Source: Streptomyces sioyaensis (GTDB taxonomy: Bacteria; Actinomycetota; Actinomycetes; Streptomycetales; Streptomycetaceae). From it: DNA of 64,000 bases. Below the pieces are notes generated by a model. That model saw only the letters and a list, made by a program, of their open reading frames with translations, did not search any database and was not told the origin of the DNA. The stretch is from assembly GCF_004122735.1 (NCBI RefSeq), contig NZ_SDIF01000002.1, positions 1 through 64,000 of the forward strand, in the 5' to 3' direction. How positions within the stretch are numbered: the stretch's first letter is position 1; each line of letters starts with the position of its first letter. The position numbers and the translations under genes were made by a program. Shown piece by piece: positions 34,902 through 43,340 of this stretch.

Positions 34902-36671
34902 CTATTGGGCCTCGGGAGCGTGCATCCACCAGGCGGCGGTGGAACCGGGGAGCGTGCCCGCCGGGCAGTCGCCGCTCGCGAGAAGGGGGAGCCCCGGTGC
35001 GGGGGCGGATACCGGCTCGGTGCCGAAGTTGACGGCACAGACCAGGCCGTCACCGCGGACGAACGCCAGCACCTGGGACGGGGAGTCCAGCCAGCGCAGC
35101 GTGCCTTCGCCGAGTTGGGGGAGGCTGCGGCGCAGCTGCAGCCCCTCGCGGTACAGGTGCCAGAACGAGCGGGTGTCGGCCAGCGCCCGGTCCGTGGCGT
35201 GCTCGGCGAACCAGGCGGGCTGCGGCAGCCAGGGCCGGGCCGCGTCGGTCCCGCTCGTGAAGCCGAACGGCGAGGCGTGGCCCGACCAGGGCAGCGGCAC
35301 CCGGCAGCCGTCGCGGATGTGCTGCCGGCTGCCCGTACGGTGGTAGATCGGGTCGGTGAGGACCTCGTCCGGCAGGTCGACGACCTCCGGCAGGCCCAGC
35401 TCCTCGCCCTGATAGACGTACGCCGCGCCGGGCAGCGCCAGCATCAGCAGCGCGGCGGCCCGGGCGCGCGCCGGGCCCAACCCGCCCCCGGGCCCGGCGG
35501 CGATCCCCTCCACGCCGCCGCCGGGCTCGGTTGCATAGCGGGTGACGGTCCGGACCTGGTCGTGGTTGTTGAGCACCCAGGTGACCGTGGAGCCGGTGCC
35601 CGCGATGTCGGTCAGCGCCTCGGTGATCACCCGGCGGAAGGTGTCGACGTCCCAGCGCGCGGTCAGCAGGTGGAAGAAGAACGCCTGGTGGAGTTCGTCG
35701 GGCCGGACGTACGCGGCCTGCTCGCTCGGCGTCCGTACGGAGACCTCGCCGACCAGCAGCCGGTCGCGGCCGTCGCGGGCCGTGTACTCCTCGCACAGTG
35801 CGCGCCAGTCGCGCCACACCTGGTGCACCTCGGGCTGGTTCCACGCCAGCGGGTTGACCGAGTCGCGGGTGCGCTCATCGGCCGCCGGGTCGGGGGAGTC
35901 GGGCAGCTCGGGGTGCTTGAACAGCCCCGCGGCCACATCGATCCGGAAGCCGTCGACCCCGCGGTCCAGCCAGAAGCGCAGCACGTCCTCGAAGTCGGCG
36001 GCCACGGCCGGGTTGCGCCAGTTCAGATCGGGCTGCTCGGGCGTGAACATGTGGAGGTACCACTGGCCCGTCGGAGCCTCGGAAGCGGAACCGGCCTCCT
36101 TGACGCGGGACCAGGCGGGGCCGCCGAACATCGCCCGCCAGTTGTTGGGCGGCAGCTCACCGTCCACACCGCGCCCGTCGGCGAAGTGGAACAGCGACCG
36201 TGCCGGGCTGCCGGGGCCGTCCGCCAGGGCGGCGCGGAACCACGGGTGCTCGCTGGAGCAGTGGTTGGGGACGATGTCCAGGAGCACCTTCAGACCCAGC
36301 CGGTGGGCGTCGGCCACCAGGCGGTCGAATTCGGCGAGGTCGCCGTAGACCGGGTCGACATCGCGGTAGTCGGCGACGTCATAGCCGTGGTCGTGCTGCG
36401 GCGAGGGGTAGCAGGGGCTGAGCCAGATGCCGTCCACGCCGAGCTTCTTGAGGTACGGCAGTCCGGTGCGGACACCGGCCAGATCGCCGATCCCGTCGCC
36501 GGTGGTGTCGAGGAAGCTGCGGACGTAGACCTGGTAGATGACCGCATCGCGCCACCAGTGCCGGGCGGTGTCCCCGGAGTCGGCCGAGGGCGCGGCGGAA
36601 GCCGGACCGGGGAGCGAGGGGGAGGGCGTGGAGTCGGCCGAGGAGCCGTTCCCTGCCGTGGCTATGAGCAT
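34902..36671 (-). CDS. GH13 alpha-glucosidase (oligo-alpha-glucosidase type)
   Basis: A 589-residue glycoside hydrolase family 13 enzyme. Visible motifs: WWRDAVIYQVYVRSF, DIVPNH (region I), DGFRIDVA with the nucleophile Asp near residue 243, LLVGEVSV with the general acid Glu near 307, and VLNNHDQ with the transition-state Asp near 368. It hydrolyses alpha-glucosides such as maltose or isomaltose taken up by the co-transcribed transporter. It has no signal peptide, so it is cytoplasmic; the first 35 residues are a Ser/Pro-rich extension. First gene of the uptake operon. Confidence 0.93.
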   Translation of the reverse strand: MLIATAGNGSSADSTPSPSLPGPASAAPSADSGDTARHWWRDAVIYQVYVRSFLDTTGDGIGDLAGVRTGLPYLKKLGVDGIWLSPCYPSPQHDHGYDVADYRDVDPVYGDLAEFDRLVADAHRLGLKVLLDIVPNHCSSEHPWFRAALADGPGSPARSLFHFADGRGVDGELPPNNWRAMFGGPAWSRVKEAGSASEAPTGQWYLHMFTPEQPDLNWRNPAVAADFEDVLRFWLDRGVDGFRIDVAAGLFKHPELPDSPDPAADERTRDSVNPLAWNQPEVHQVWRDWRALCEEYTARDGRDRLLVGEVSVRTPSEQAAYVRPDELHQAFFFHLLTARWDVDTFRRVITEALTDIAGTGSTVTWVLNNHDQVRTVTRYATEPGGGVEGIAAGPGGGLGPARARAAALLMLALPGAAYVYQGEELGLPEVVDLPDEVLTDPIYHRTGSRQHIRDGCRVPLPWSGHASPFGFTSGTDAARPWLPQPAWFAEHATDRALADTRSFWHLYREGLQLRRSLPQLGEGTLRWLDSPSQVLAFVRGDGLVCAVNFGTEPVSAPAPGLPLLASGDCPAGTLPGSTAAWWMHAPEAQ

Positions 36672-36733
36672 CTGCCGTGATCCCGTTCTTGCCTGGGCAT
36701 GCCGTGCGGCTGCATTTCGCTGTTATGCATGCA

Positions 36734-36763
36734 TGTTAAGTAGGCATGACTTTTCGATGTCAA
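36734..36763 (-). promoter_or_regulatory. candidate promoter and palindromic region of the alpha-glucoside operon
   Basis: On the minus strand TTGACA (36763-36758) and TTAACA (36739-36734) are 18 bases apart. The -35 hexamer is embedded in TTTCG...CGAAA symmetry (36752-36768), and the palindrome ATGCATGCAT (36725-36734) overlaps the expected start. These are plausible regulator sites; no regulator gene is adjacent. Confidence 0.5.
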
Positions 36764-36869
36764 CGAAATGGACGAAACTCGGTGCGAGATGCCCGAATTT
36801 GTGGGGGATTGGGATGCCAGGCTGTACCTAACAAGTAAGTACGAGCGGGGTGGCGGTGACTCGGAGAGG

Positions 36870-38141
36870 TCAGCCGCGGTCGACGAGGGCGCCCAGCTCG
36901 CGCGTCAGCCGCGCGACGGTGGCCGAGGTGCTCCGCCGGTGGAGCAGCGCATCGTGCATGACCGCCTGCACCGCCAGGCTCACCTGGTCGTACTGCGGGC
37001 TCTTCAGACGCGGTTTGGCCGCCAGCACGGCGCGCTGGAGCGTCGGGAGATACGGGAAGCGCCGCACCAGCGCCGGATCCGTATACAGATCGGCCCACAC
37101 CGGAGGCAGCGCTCCCTTGGTCAGCACCTGGCGCTGGACCGGCTCGGACGTCAGATAGGAGATCAGCTCGGCGGCCGTCTTCTGATGCCGGGAGTTGGCG
37201 TTGACCGCCAGATTGGAGCCGCCCAGCGCGCTGGAGCCCGGCCCGTCGGGACCCGGCAGCGGCACCGCGCCGAACTTCCCCGCCACCTTGGAGGAGGGGG
37301 CGTTGCCCAGCGCGTACGCGTACGGCCAGTTGCGCAGGAACAACAGCCGGCCGTCCTGGAAGGCCTTGCGGGACTCCTCCTCCTTGTAGGACAGCGCCCG
37401 CTGCGGGATCCAGCCCTCGCGCACCCCGTCCAGCAGGAACGACAGCCCCCGGCGGGCCGCGGGGGAGTTCACCGTCACCCGCGCGCCCTCACCCCCGAGC
37501 ACCGTGCCGCCCGCCGACTGGACGGCCTCCACGACATTGGCGGTCAGCCCCTCGTACGGCAGGAACTGACCCGCATAGCCGTCCAGCCCGTACTTGGGCG
37601 CGACCGTCTTCGCCAGCTGCCTCAACTCGGCCCAGGTGCGCGGCGGCCGCGCACCCTCCCGGTCGAGCACGTCCTTGCGGTAGTAGAGCAGTCCCGCATT
37701 GGTCACGTACGGGACCGCGTAGAGCCGGCCGCGGAAGGTGGCGGTGTCCACCACGGGAGGAAGGAAGTGCCGGAGCGGGAACTGCGCGCCGTCCATCGGC
37801 TTGATCCAGCCCGCGGCCGCGAACTCCGACGTCCAGGCCACATCGATGTTGAGCACGTCGAAGCGGGAGCTGTGCGAGCGCAGCTCGGTGACCATCTGGG
37901 CGCGCACCTCGTCGGCCGCGTCCGGCAGTTCGACCAGGGTCACCTTTTCGCGCGGGTGCCGGTCGTTCCAGCCGTCGAGGACCCCGCGGAGATAGCCCGT
38001 GAGGTCGCCGCCCGTCACCAGGGTGAGGGGACCGCGCCCGTCCGAGTCGTCGGCCCGCTCCCCGGCCCGGGCTCCGGTGCTGCCCGCCAACAACAGGCAG
38101 CAGATGAGCAGGGCCCGTCCCGCGGCATGCTTCCACCGCAT
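36870..38141 (-). CDS. sugar ABC solute-binding protein (second, orphan)
   Basis: A 423-residue extracytoplasmic binding protein. The signal region is ALLICCLLLAGSTGARA. The mature part LTLVTGGDLTGYLRGVLDGWNDRHPREKVTLVELP and DVAWTSEFAAAGWIKPMDG, YVTNAGLLYYRKDVL is the trehalose/maltose-type family-1 fold. ATG 38141 with GAGGAG ahead. It lies upstream of the alpha-glucosidase operon in the same direction, 198 bases away, with its own permeases missing; it may share the downstream permeases or those of another locus. Confidence 0.88.
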   Translation of the reverse strand: MRWKHAAGRALLICCLLLAGSTGARAGERADDSDGRGPLTLVTGGDLTGYLRGVLDGWNDRHPREKVTLVELPDAADEVRAQMVTELRSHSSRFDVLNIDVAWTSEFAAAGWIKPMDGAQFPLRHFLPPVVDTATFRGRLYAVPYVTNAGLLYYRKDVLDREGARPPRTWAELRQLAKTVAPKYGLDGYAGQFLPYEGLTANVVEAVQSAGGTVLGGEGARVTVNSPAARRGLSFLLDGVREGWIPQRALSYKEEESRKAFQDGRLLFLRNWPYAYALGNAPSSKVAGKFGAVPLPGPDGPGSSALGGSNLAVNANSRHQKTAAELISYLTSEPVQRQVLTKGALPPVWADLYTDPALVRRFPYLPTLQRAVLAAKPRLKSPQYDQVSLAVQAVMHDALLHRRSTSATVARLTRELGALVDRG

Positions 38142-38311
38142 GGGCTCCTCCTCACACCAGGCGTCGACGGACACGGACCGACAGCCCGCCCCATGTATAC
38201 CTGTTAGCCATGCGGGATACTAGATGCTGCAGGAAGATGCGAAAGCGACCCGGCTCACAGTCGGACGAGCCCAGATGACAGGCAAGTAGGGCGGAGAGGG
38301 AGAGGGAGAGC

Positions 38312-38818
38312 GTGCGGCTGCCACTCCTGGCTCTGCTGGTCGGCGGACCCGCACACGGCTATGAACTCAAACAAGCCCTTGAGAACCTCCTGGGCGCGGC
38401 ATACCCTCAGCCAAATGTCGGCCAGATTTACGTCACCCTGGGCAGGCTGGAGAAGGCGGGCCTGATCGAGGGAGAGGACGTCGAGCAGTCGGACCGTCCG
38501 AACAAGCGCATCTACCGGATCACCGCGGCGGGCCGCGAGACGGTGGACGCCTGGTTCGAGGAGTCCACTGCCGAGCCCCGGGTTCGGGACGAGTTCTTCA
38601 TGAAGCTCGCCCTGGCCCCCCACACCGGGACCGCCAACCAGATCGCCTTGATCAACAAGCAGCGCCGCCACTACCTCAACACCATGCGTGACCTGTCGAA
38701 ACTCGCCGCGGGCGAGGACCGGGAGAACCGGGTCGCGCAGTTGCTGATAGAGGGCGCGATGCTGCACCTACAGGCGGATCTCGACTGGCTGGAGCGCTGT
38801 CAAGAGGAGTTGGAATGA
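38312..38818 (+). CDS. PadR-family transcriptional regulator
   Basis: A 168-residue regulator. LLALLVGGPAHGYELKQALENLLGAAYPQPNVGQIYVTLGRLEKAGLIEGEDVEQSDRPNKRIYRITAAGRE is the PadR winged helix; the C-terminal helices (NQIALINKQRRHYLNTMRDL) dimerise. GTG start after a GAGAGG-rich ribosome site. Its stop overlaps the ABC ATPase start (ATGA), so it is the first gene of the exporter operon, typical of PadR repressors of drug or peptide exporters. Confidence 0.92.
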   Translation: MRLPLLALLVGGPAHGYELKQALENLLGAAYPQPNVGQIYVTLGRLEKAGLIEGEDVEQSDRPNKRIYRITAAGRETVDAWFEESTAEPRVRDEFFMKLALAPHTGTANQIALINKQRRHYLNTMRDLSKLAAGEDRENRVAQLLIEGAMLHLQADLDWLERCQEELE

Positions 38819-39576
38819 ACCAGGACGAGCCGTCCGGCCCGATAGTCCGGGCAGCCGGCCTGGTCAAGACCTACCGGCCGGAGGGCGCCGCCCCCGTCCA
38901 TGCCGTACGGGGCGTCGACCTGACCGTCGCACGCGGGGAATTCGTCGCCGTCACCGGCCCCTCGGGCGCCGGCAAATCCACCCTCCTCCATCTCCTCGGC
39001 GGCCTGGACCGCCCCGACAGCGGCGCGCTCTGGCTCGACGGCCGCCAGGTCGACGGCTACCGCGAGGCGCGCTGGGCCGAGCTGCGCCGCAACCACATCG
39101 GCATCGTCTTCCAGTTCTTCAACCTGGTCTCCAACCTCTCCGTGGCCGACAACGTCGAACTCCCCGCGCTGCTGGCCGGCCGGTCCCCCCGGCAGGCCCG
39201 GGCCGCCCGGGGCGAGCTGCTCGACGAGCTGGGCCTGACCGGCAAGGAGAACAGCACACCGGGCGAGCTGTCCGGTGGCGAACAGCAGCGCGTCGCTCTG
39301 GCCCGCGCCCTGGTCAACACCCCCACCCTGCTGCTGGCCGACGAGCCCGCCGGCAGCCTCGACAGCAAGGGCACCAGGGAGGTGCTGCGGCTGCTCGCCC
39401 GCTTCCACCAGCGCGGACAGACCATCCTGCTGGTCACCCATGACGCCAGGATGGCCAGCGCCGCGGACCGGGTGATCAGCTTCTTCGACGGCCAGGTGGT
39501 CGACGACGCGCACCTCGGCGGCGGCCGGCACCGCCCCGAGGCCGGGGTCGCCGACGTCCTCAAGCTCAAGGGCTGA
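38815..39576 (+). CDS. MacB/LolD-type ABC transporter ATP-binding protein
   Basis: A 253-residue ATPase: Walker A GPSGAGKST, Q-loop IVFQFFNLVSNLS, signature LSGGEQQRVALARAL, Walker B LLLADEPAGSLD and the switch His in LLVTHDAR. The LSGGEQQR/EPAGSLD pattern marks the type that pairs with FtsX-like permeases for extrusion rather than uptake. Coupled to padR upstream and 5 bases ahead of the permease. Confidence 0.94.
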   Translation: MNQDEPSGPIVRAAGLVKTYRPEGAAPVHAVRGVDLTVARGEFVAVTGPSGAGKSTLLHLLGGLDRPDSGALWLDGRQVDGYREARWAELRRNHIGIVFQFFNLVSNLSVADNVELPALLAGRSPRQARAARGELLDELGLTGKENSTPGELSGGEQQRVALARALVNTPTLLLADEPAGSLDSKGTREVLRLLARFHQRGQTILLVTHDARMASAADRVISFFDGQVVDDAHLGGGRHRPEAGVADVLKLKG

Positions 39577-39581
39577 CCGGC

Positions 39582-41921
39582 GTGCGAGCAGCGGCCCGCT
39601 GGACCCAGGCGCATCTGCGCGCACACCGCCCCGCGGCGGTGCTCATCGTGCTGGCCACCGCCGGCATCACCATGTCGCTGCTGCTGGCCACCACCCTCTT
39701 CGCGTACGCGACCGACCCCTGGCAGCGGGTCTTCACCCAGTCCTCCGGCGCCCACGTCTGGATCCACACCCAGGCCGGCGCCCCCGCCGGCTCGCTCGCC
39801 GGCCTGGACGAGGTACGCGCCACCTCCGGCCCCTTCCGTACGGTCCGCACCACCGCGAGCCTTCAGCCCGGCGGCGCCAAGGCGACGCTGGAGCTGCGCG
39901 GCACCGACCGGCGCCCCGCCACCGCGGCGCCCCGGGTCGTCGCCGGCCGCTGGCTCGACCCGGCAGCCGACGCGGGCGCCACCAAGGGCATCGTCCTGGA
40001 CAGCTCGGTGGCCCGCGCGATGTGGGCCAAGCCCGGGGACTCCCTCGTGCTGAGCGGCTTCCGGGCACACCTGCGCGTGGTGGGCGTCGCGGACACCGCC
40101 GAGGTCAGCTTCCGGGCCGGTGAGTCCCCGGGGGTGGCCTGGGTGCTCCCCGGGACCCTCGCGGCCTCGACGGCCGGCCAGGACATGCGCGGCCGCACCA
40201 TCGGGCTCCGGCTGGCCGACCCCGCGGACACCGATTACGTGGTCCAGCGGGCCGTCACCCAGCTCGGCGCCGACCAGATCACCGATGTCTCCACCTGGCG
40301 GCAGGCCAGGGCCGAAGCCGAAGGGGACAACCAGCTCCTCGGCCGGCTGCTCGGCGGATTCGGACTCGGCGCGTTGCTCGCCGCCGCGCTGGCGGTGGGC
40401 GGCGCCATCAGCACCCGGATCCGCGGGCACCTCCGGGACATCTCGATCCTGAAGGCCATCGGGTTCACACCCGGCCAGGTGGTCCGGATGTTCCTCGCCC
40501 TGCACCTCCTCTTCGCCCTGCTGGGCGTCGCCCTCGGGGCACTGGGCACCCAGGTGCTCGGCAGCCTGATGCCCGGCCGGATCGGGGAGGCGAGGGCCGT
40601 GTGGCAGCAGCTTCCCGGGCACACCTGGCTGTCCTTCGTGATCTCCGGCGGTGTCGTGGTCTTCATCGGCTCGGCGACCTGTCTGGCCGCATGGCGGGCC
40701 GGGCGGGTGCCGCCGGTGCCGGTCGCCCGCGCCGCCGCGGTCGCCGGCGGCCGGGGCCACGGCCTGACCCGGCGGGCGCTCGGCCTGCGCGTCCCCCCGG
40801 CACTGGTGCTCGGCTGGCGGAGCGCCTTCCACCACCCGCTGCGCTCGTCGGCGGCCGTGGCACGGCTGGCCGTCCCGCTGCTGCTCATCACCGTGGCGCT
40901 GGGCGCCTGGACCACCCTGGACCGCTTCTCCTCGCACCCCGAGAACGTCGGTCTGCCCGCGGCCCTCACCGCGCGCTCCGACAGCCTCGGCGACCGGGAG
41001 CTGCACCAACTCCTCTCCTCCCGACCACAGCAGCTGACCGCCTACCCCGGTGCCGAGGTCCAGGCCCTCGTACCGGGGCAGACCGGGACCATCACCCTGC
41101 GGGGGCTGGGTACGGACACCCAGCCCTACCCCTTCGCCGTCGTGGAAGGGCGCGCCGCCCGCGGCCCCGACGAAGCGGTCGCGGGGCAGGGGCTGCTGGA
41201 TCTCCTGGACGCCCATGTCGGCGACTGGGTCCGGATGACCGTCGCCGGCCGTCCGTACGTCCTGCACATCGTCGGCCGCAACATCGAAACGGCCGACGGC
41301 GGCCGGGTCGTCTCCACCAGCCTGGACACCCTGCGCGACGGCGCGACCGGCGACGGCGCGCCCCCGACGGGCCCGTCCCACCCGGACTTCTACAACCTGG
41401 TCCTGCACCACGGCGCCGACCCGGGCGCCGTGCGGGACTCCCTGACCAAGGCGTCCGCCGGCCGGATCGAAGTGCGGGAGACGCCCAACCCCGCCGATCA
41501 GCTGTCGGTGGTCCGTGCCGTCGCCGTCGGCCTGATCGCCGTCTTGATCCTGATCGGACTGGCGGAACTGGCGACCACGGTCGGTGTGGGCGTCCGTGAC
41601 CGCAGCCGAGATCTGCTCGCCCTCCGGGCCGTCGGCCTGACTCCCCGTCAGATCACCGCCGTCATCGTCTCCGCCACCGCCTTCGTCACCTTGGCAGCCG
41701 CACTGGCCGGTACCGGACTGGGCGTCCTCGTCTCTCAGTGGCTCATCAATCTCCAGGGCAGCACCAGTGGCTGGGGGACCGGTATCGCCCAGCGCCCCGC
41801 CCTCGCCGTGCTGCTGCTGGTCATCGCCGTCGCGGTGATCGTCGCCGGAGCGGCCGCGGCCCTGCCCGCGGCCCGCGCCGCGCGCCGCCGCCTGGCGGAC
41901 TCGGCGGCCGATCTGCTGTAG
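39582..41921 (+). CDS. FtsX-like ABC permease
   Basis: A 779-residue membrane protein with two FtsX units. Each has a large extracytoplasmic domain and a three-helix core (LGALLAAALAVGGAISTRIRGHLRDISILKAIGFTPGQVVRMFLALHLLFALLGVALG; AVGLIAVLILIGLAELATTVGVGVRDRSRDLLALRAVGLTPRQITAVIVSATAFVTL). With the preceding ATPase it forms a MacB-like exporter of peptides, antibiotics or lipids. Substrate unknown; PadR control suggests a response to a toxic compound. Confidence 0.9.
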   Translation: MRAAARWTQAHLRAHRPAAVLIVLATAGITMSLLLATTLFAYATDPWQRVFTQSSGAHVWIHTQAGAPAGSLAGLDEVRATSGPFRTVRTTASLQPGGAKATLELRGTDRRPATAAPRVVAGRWLDPAADAGATKGIVLDSSVARAMWAKPGDSLVLSGFRAHLRVVGVADTAEVSFRAGESPGVAWVLPGTLAASTAGQDMRGRTIGLRLADPADTDYVVQRAVTQLGADQITDVSTWRQARAEAEGDNQLLGRLLGGFGLGALLAAALAVGGAISTRIRGHLRDISILKAIGFTPGQVVRMFLALHLLFALLGVALGALGTQVLGSLMPGRIGEARAVWQQLPGHTWLSFVISGGVVVFIGSATCLAAWRAGRVPPVPVARAAAVAGGRGHGLTRRALGLRVPPALVLGWRSAFHHPLRSSAAVARLAVPLLLITVALGAWTTLDRFSSHPENVGLPAALTARSDSLGDRELHQLLSSRPQQLTAYPGAEVQALVPGQTGTITLRGLGTDTQPYPFAVVEGRAARGPDEAVAGQGLLDLLDAHVGDWVRMTVAGRPYVLHIVGRNIETADGGRVVSTSLDTLRDGATGDGAPPTGPSHPDFYNLVLHHGADPGAVRDSLTKASAGRIEVRETPNPADQLSVVRAVAVGLIAVLILIGLAELATTVGVGVRDRSRDLLALRAVGLTPRQITAVIVSATAFVTLAAALAGTGLGVLVSQWLINLQGSTSGWGTGIAQRPALAVLLLVIAVAVIVAGAAAALPAARAARRRLADSAADLL

Positions 41922-41967
41922 GGCCTGCCGGTAGGGTCCCGGGCCCTACCCCTACCAGGGCACGGCA

Positions 41968-42001
41968 GAGACCCCCGGCCGGAAATCCGGTCGGGGGTCT
42001 C
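41968..42001. terminator. strong hairpin terminator
   Basis: GAGACCCCCGGCCGG (41968-41982) pairs with CCGGTCGGGGGTCTC (41987-42001), one wobble, AAAT loop. It ends the PadR-ABC-FtsX operon. Confidence 0.88.
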
Positions 42002-42080
42002 ATGCGCCGTGCGGGTGCGGCGGACGGACCGCGGGGAGACGAGGCCGGGGGGCGAGGCCGGGGGAGTGCCGGCCGGATCA

Positions 42081-42137
42081 CCCGAGCTCGTTACGGGCCG
42101 CGCCGAGTACCCGAGCTCGCTACTGGGCCGCGCCGAA
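42081..42137. repeat. 29-bp direct duplication at the 3' end of the CAP gene
   Basis: The sequence covering the last codons and stop of the CAP gene (42110-42137) is repeated, with small changes, at 42081-42107 directly downstream. Both copies begin CCCGAGCTCG and contain GGGCCGCGCCGA. It looks like a slippage duplication. Confidence 0.65.
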
Positions 42138-42770
42138 GTCCTGCGTCCAGTAGTCGCCGGGCTGGGCGTGGCCGACGCCGATCTCCTTGAAGGAGCAGTC
42201 GAGGATGTTGCGCTTGTGGCCGGGGCTGGTCATCCAGCCCTGCATCACGCTCTCGGGGGAGCTGTAGCCGTAGGCGACGTTCTCGCCGTAGGCGCTCCAG
42301 CTGTAGCCGGCCTTGGCGATCCGGTCGCCCGGAGACGAGCCGTCGGAACCCGTGTGGGACATGTTCTTGTGGGCGGCCATGTCCTGGCTGTGGTCCTGTG
42401 CGGCCTTCGTCAGCTTTGCGTTCACGGTCAGCGGTGCGCATCCGGCCTTGCTGCGCTCGGCATTGACGAGTTTCACGACCTGGGCCGTGTCTCCGGATGC
42501 CGGGGCGCTGGATTTCGACGCGCTCGGGGAGGGGGTGGCCGCCTTCGAGGCGCCTGCCGTCGGCTTACCGCTCCACTTGCCGCTCCAGTCGTGCTTTCCC
42601 GACCAGTGATGGTGGTATCCCGCACTCTGCCAGTGACCGTGGTACCGGCCGCCCGCTTGCCCGGGCTCGTTCAGACAGGCCATGGCCGCGGAGGGCACGG
42701 CCACGGCGCCGATGGCGAATGCGGCGACGGTTATCTTCCGGTAGCGCCGCGTTCTGCGATGTTTCGTCAT
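42120..42770 (-). CDS. secreted CAP (SCP/PR1-like) domain protein
   Basis: A 216-residue preprotein. The signal peptide (KITVAAFAIGAVAVPSAAMA) is followed by a His/Gly/Trp-rich stretch (GGRYHGHWQSAGYHHHWSGK) and a Ser/Ala/Pro linker. The CAP domain then reads VVKLVNAERSKAGCAPLTVN, HSQDMAAHKNMSHTGSDG, GENVAYGYSS, GWMTSPGHKRNILDC and GDYWTQDFG. Start ATG 42770 with GAGG ahead; the longer open frame upstream is noncoding. The His-rich stretch could bind metal. Same architecture as the truncated protein at the left edge. Confidence 0.9.
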   Translation of the reverse strand: MTKHRRTRRYRKITVAAFAIGAVAVPSAAMACLNEPGQAGGRYHGHWQSAGYHHHWSGKHDWSGKWSGKPTAGASKAATPSPSASKSSAPASGDTAQVVKLVNAERSKAGCAPLTVNAKLTKAAQDHSQDMAAHKNMSHTGSDGSSPGDRIAKAGYSWSAYGENVAYGYSSPESVMQGWMTSPGHKRNILDCSFKEIGVGHAQPGDYWTQDFGAAQ

Positions 42771-43340
42771 GCGTGACCTCACTCGGTAATTGCCTAAGCG
42801 CCCTCCTGACGCGGGCGAGCTCGGCGCAATCCCGCGTCTGAACTGCGGAGACGCCGTGCGGTTCGTCATTCTTGGGAAGCCGTGTACGCAAGGCAACAAA
42901 GGGCACGTACTACCGCGCTTCGTAGTGCCGCACGACCCTTGCCACGGGTATGCGGGCGTGCTGGTCCCGCTCCCGGCGGCACCGGGAATTCCTGTTGTCC
43001 CGTCAGAAGTCGTTATGCATGCGATACACGGGCGCATTTCCCGCGCGGGTCGAATGCCGCCGCACCCGGTGCGAGATATGCCCGCGCCAAGACGGACAAA
43101 TCTCTTATGTCGCCAGTGGGCTTCCTACTACTCCGCTTAGTAAGGGTGTGAACGCGCTATGACGGATGTCACGGAACCGTGGAATTCGGGTCGGCGTCGG
43201 TGAAGTATGCGAGGGTGGCGCAATGTCGGAACTGCCCGCAATTCACCGCTGGTACCGCTTCCGTGGCAATTTGATGGTGTCGATTCCGGTGTCGCTCGGG
43301 CAGGAGCGGGTGCGGCCGCTCCTGCCCGGGATCCGTCCGG
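42771..43340. other. long intergenic region upstream of the CAP gene
   Basis: About 570 bases without a gene that I can support, despite a 116-codon open frame on the plus strand that lacks a ribosome site and family pattern. It is less GC-rich than its surroundings and contains a short imperfect repeat CCTACTA...TAGTAAGG (43123-43144). The length would allow a structured leader for the CAP gene. I looked for the c-di-AMP riboswitch signature seen before other streptomycete wall genes and could not match it. Confidence 0.4.

Noticed and set aside
39057..41411. 784-codon minus-strand frame opposite the FtsX permease
   Set aside because: Shadow of the ABC exporter genes; composition is Gly/Glu/Gln-rich without any motif.
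42790..43140. 116-codon plus-strand open frame
   Set aside because: No ribosome site, no family pattern and it overlaps the probable leader of the CAP gene.
42771..43160. c-di-AMP riboswitch upstream of the CAP gene
   Set aside because: Read on the minus strand, the region lacks the conserved core motifs I know for that riboswitch.
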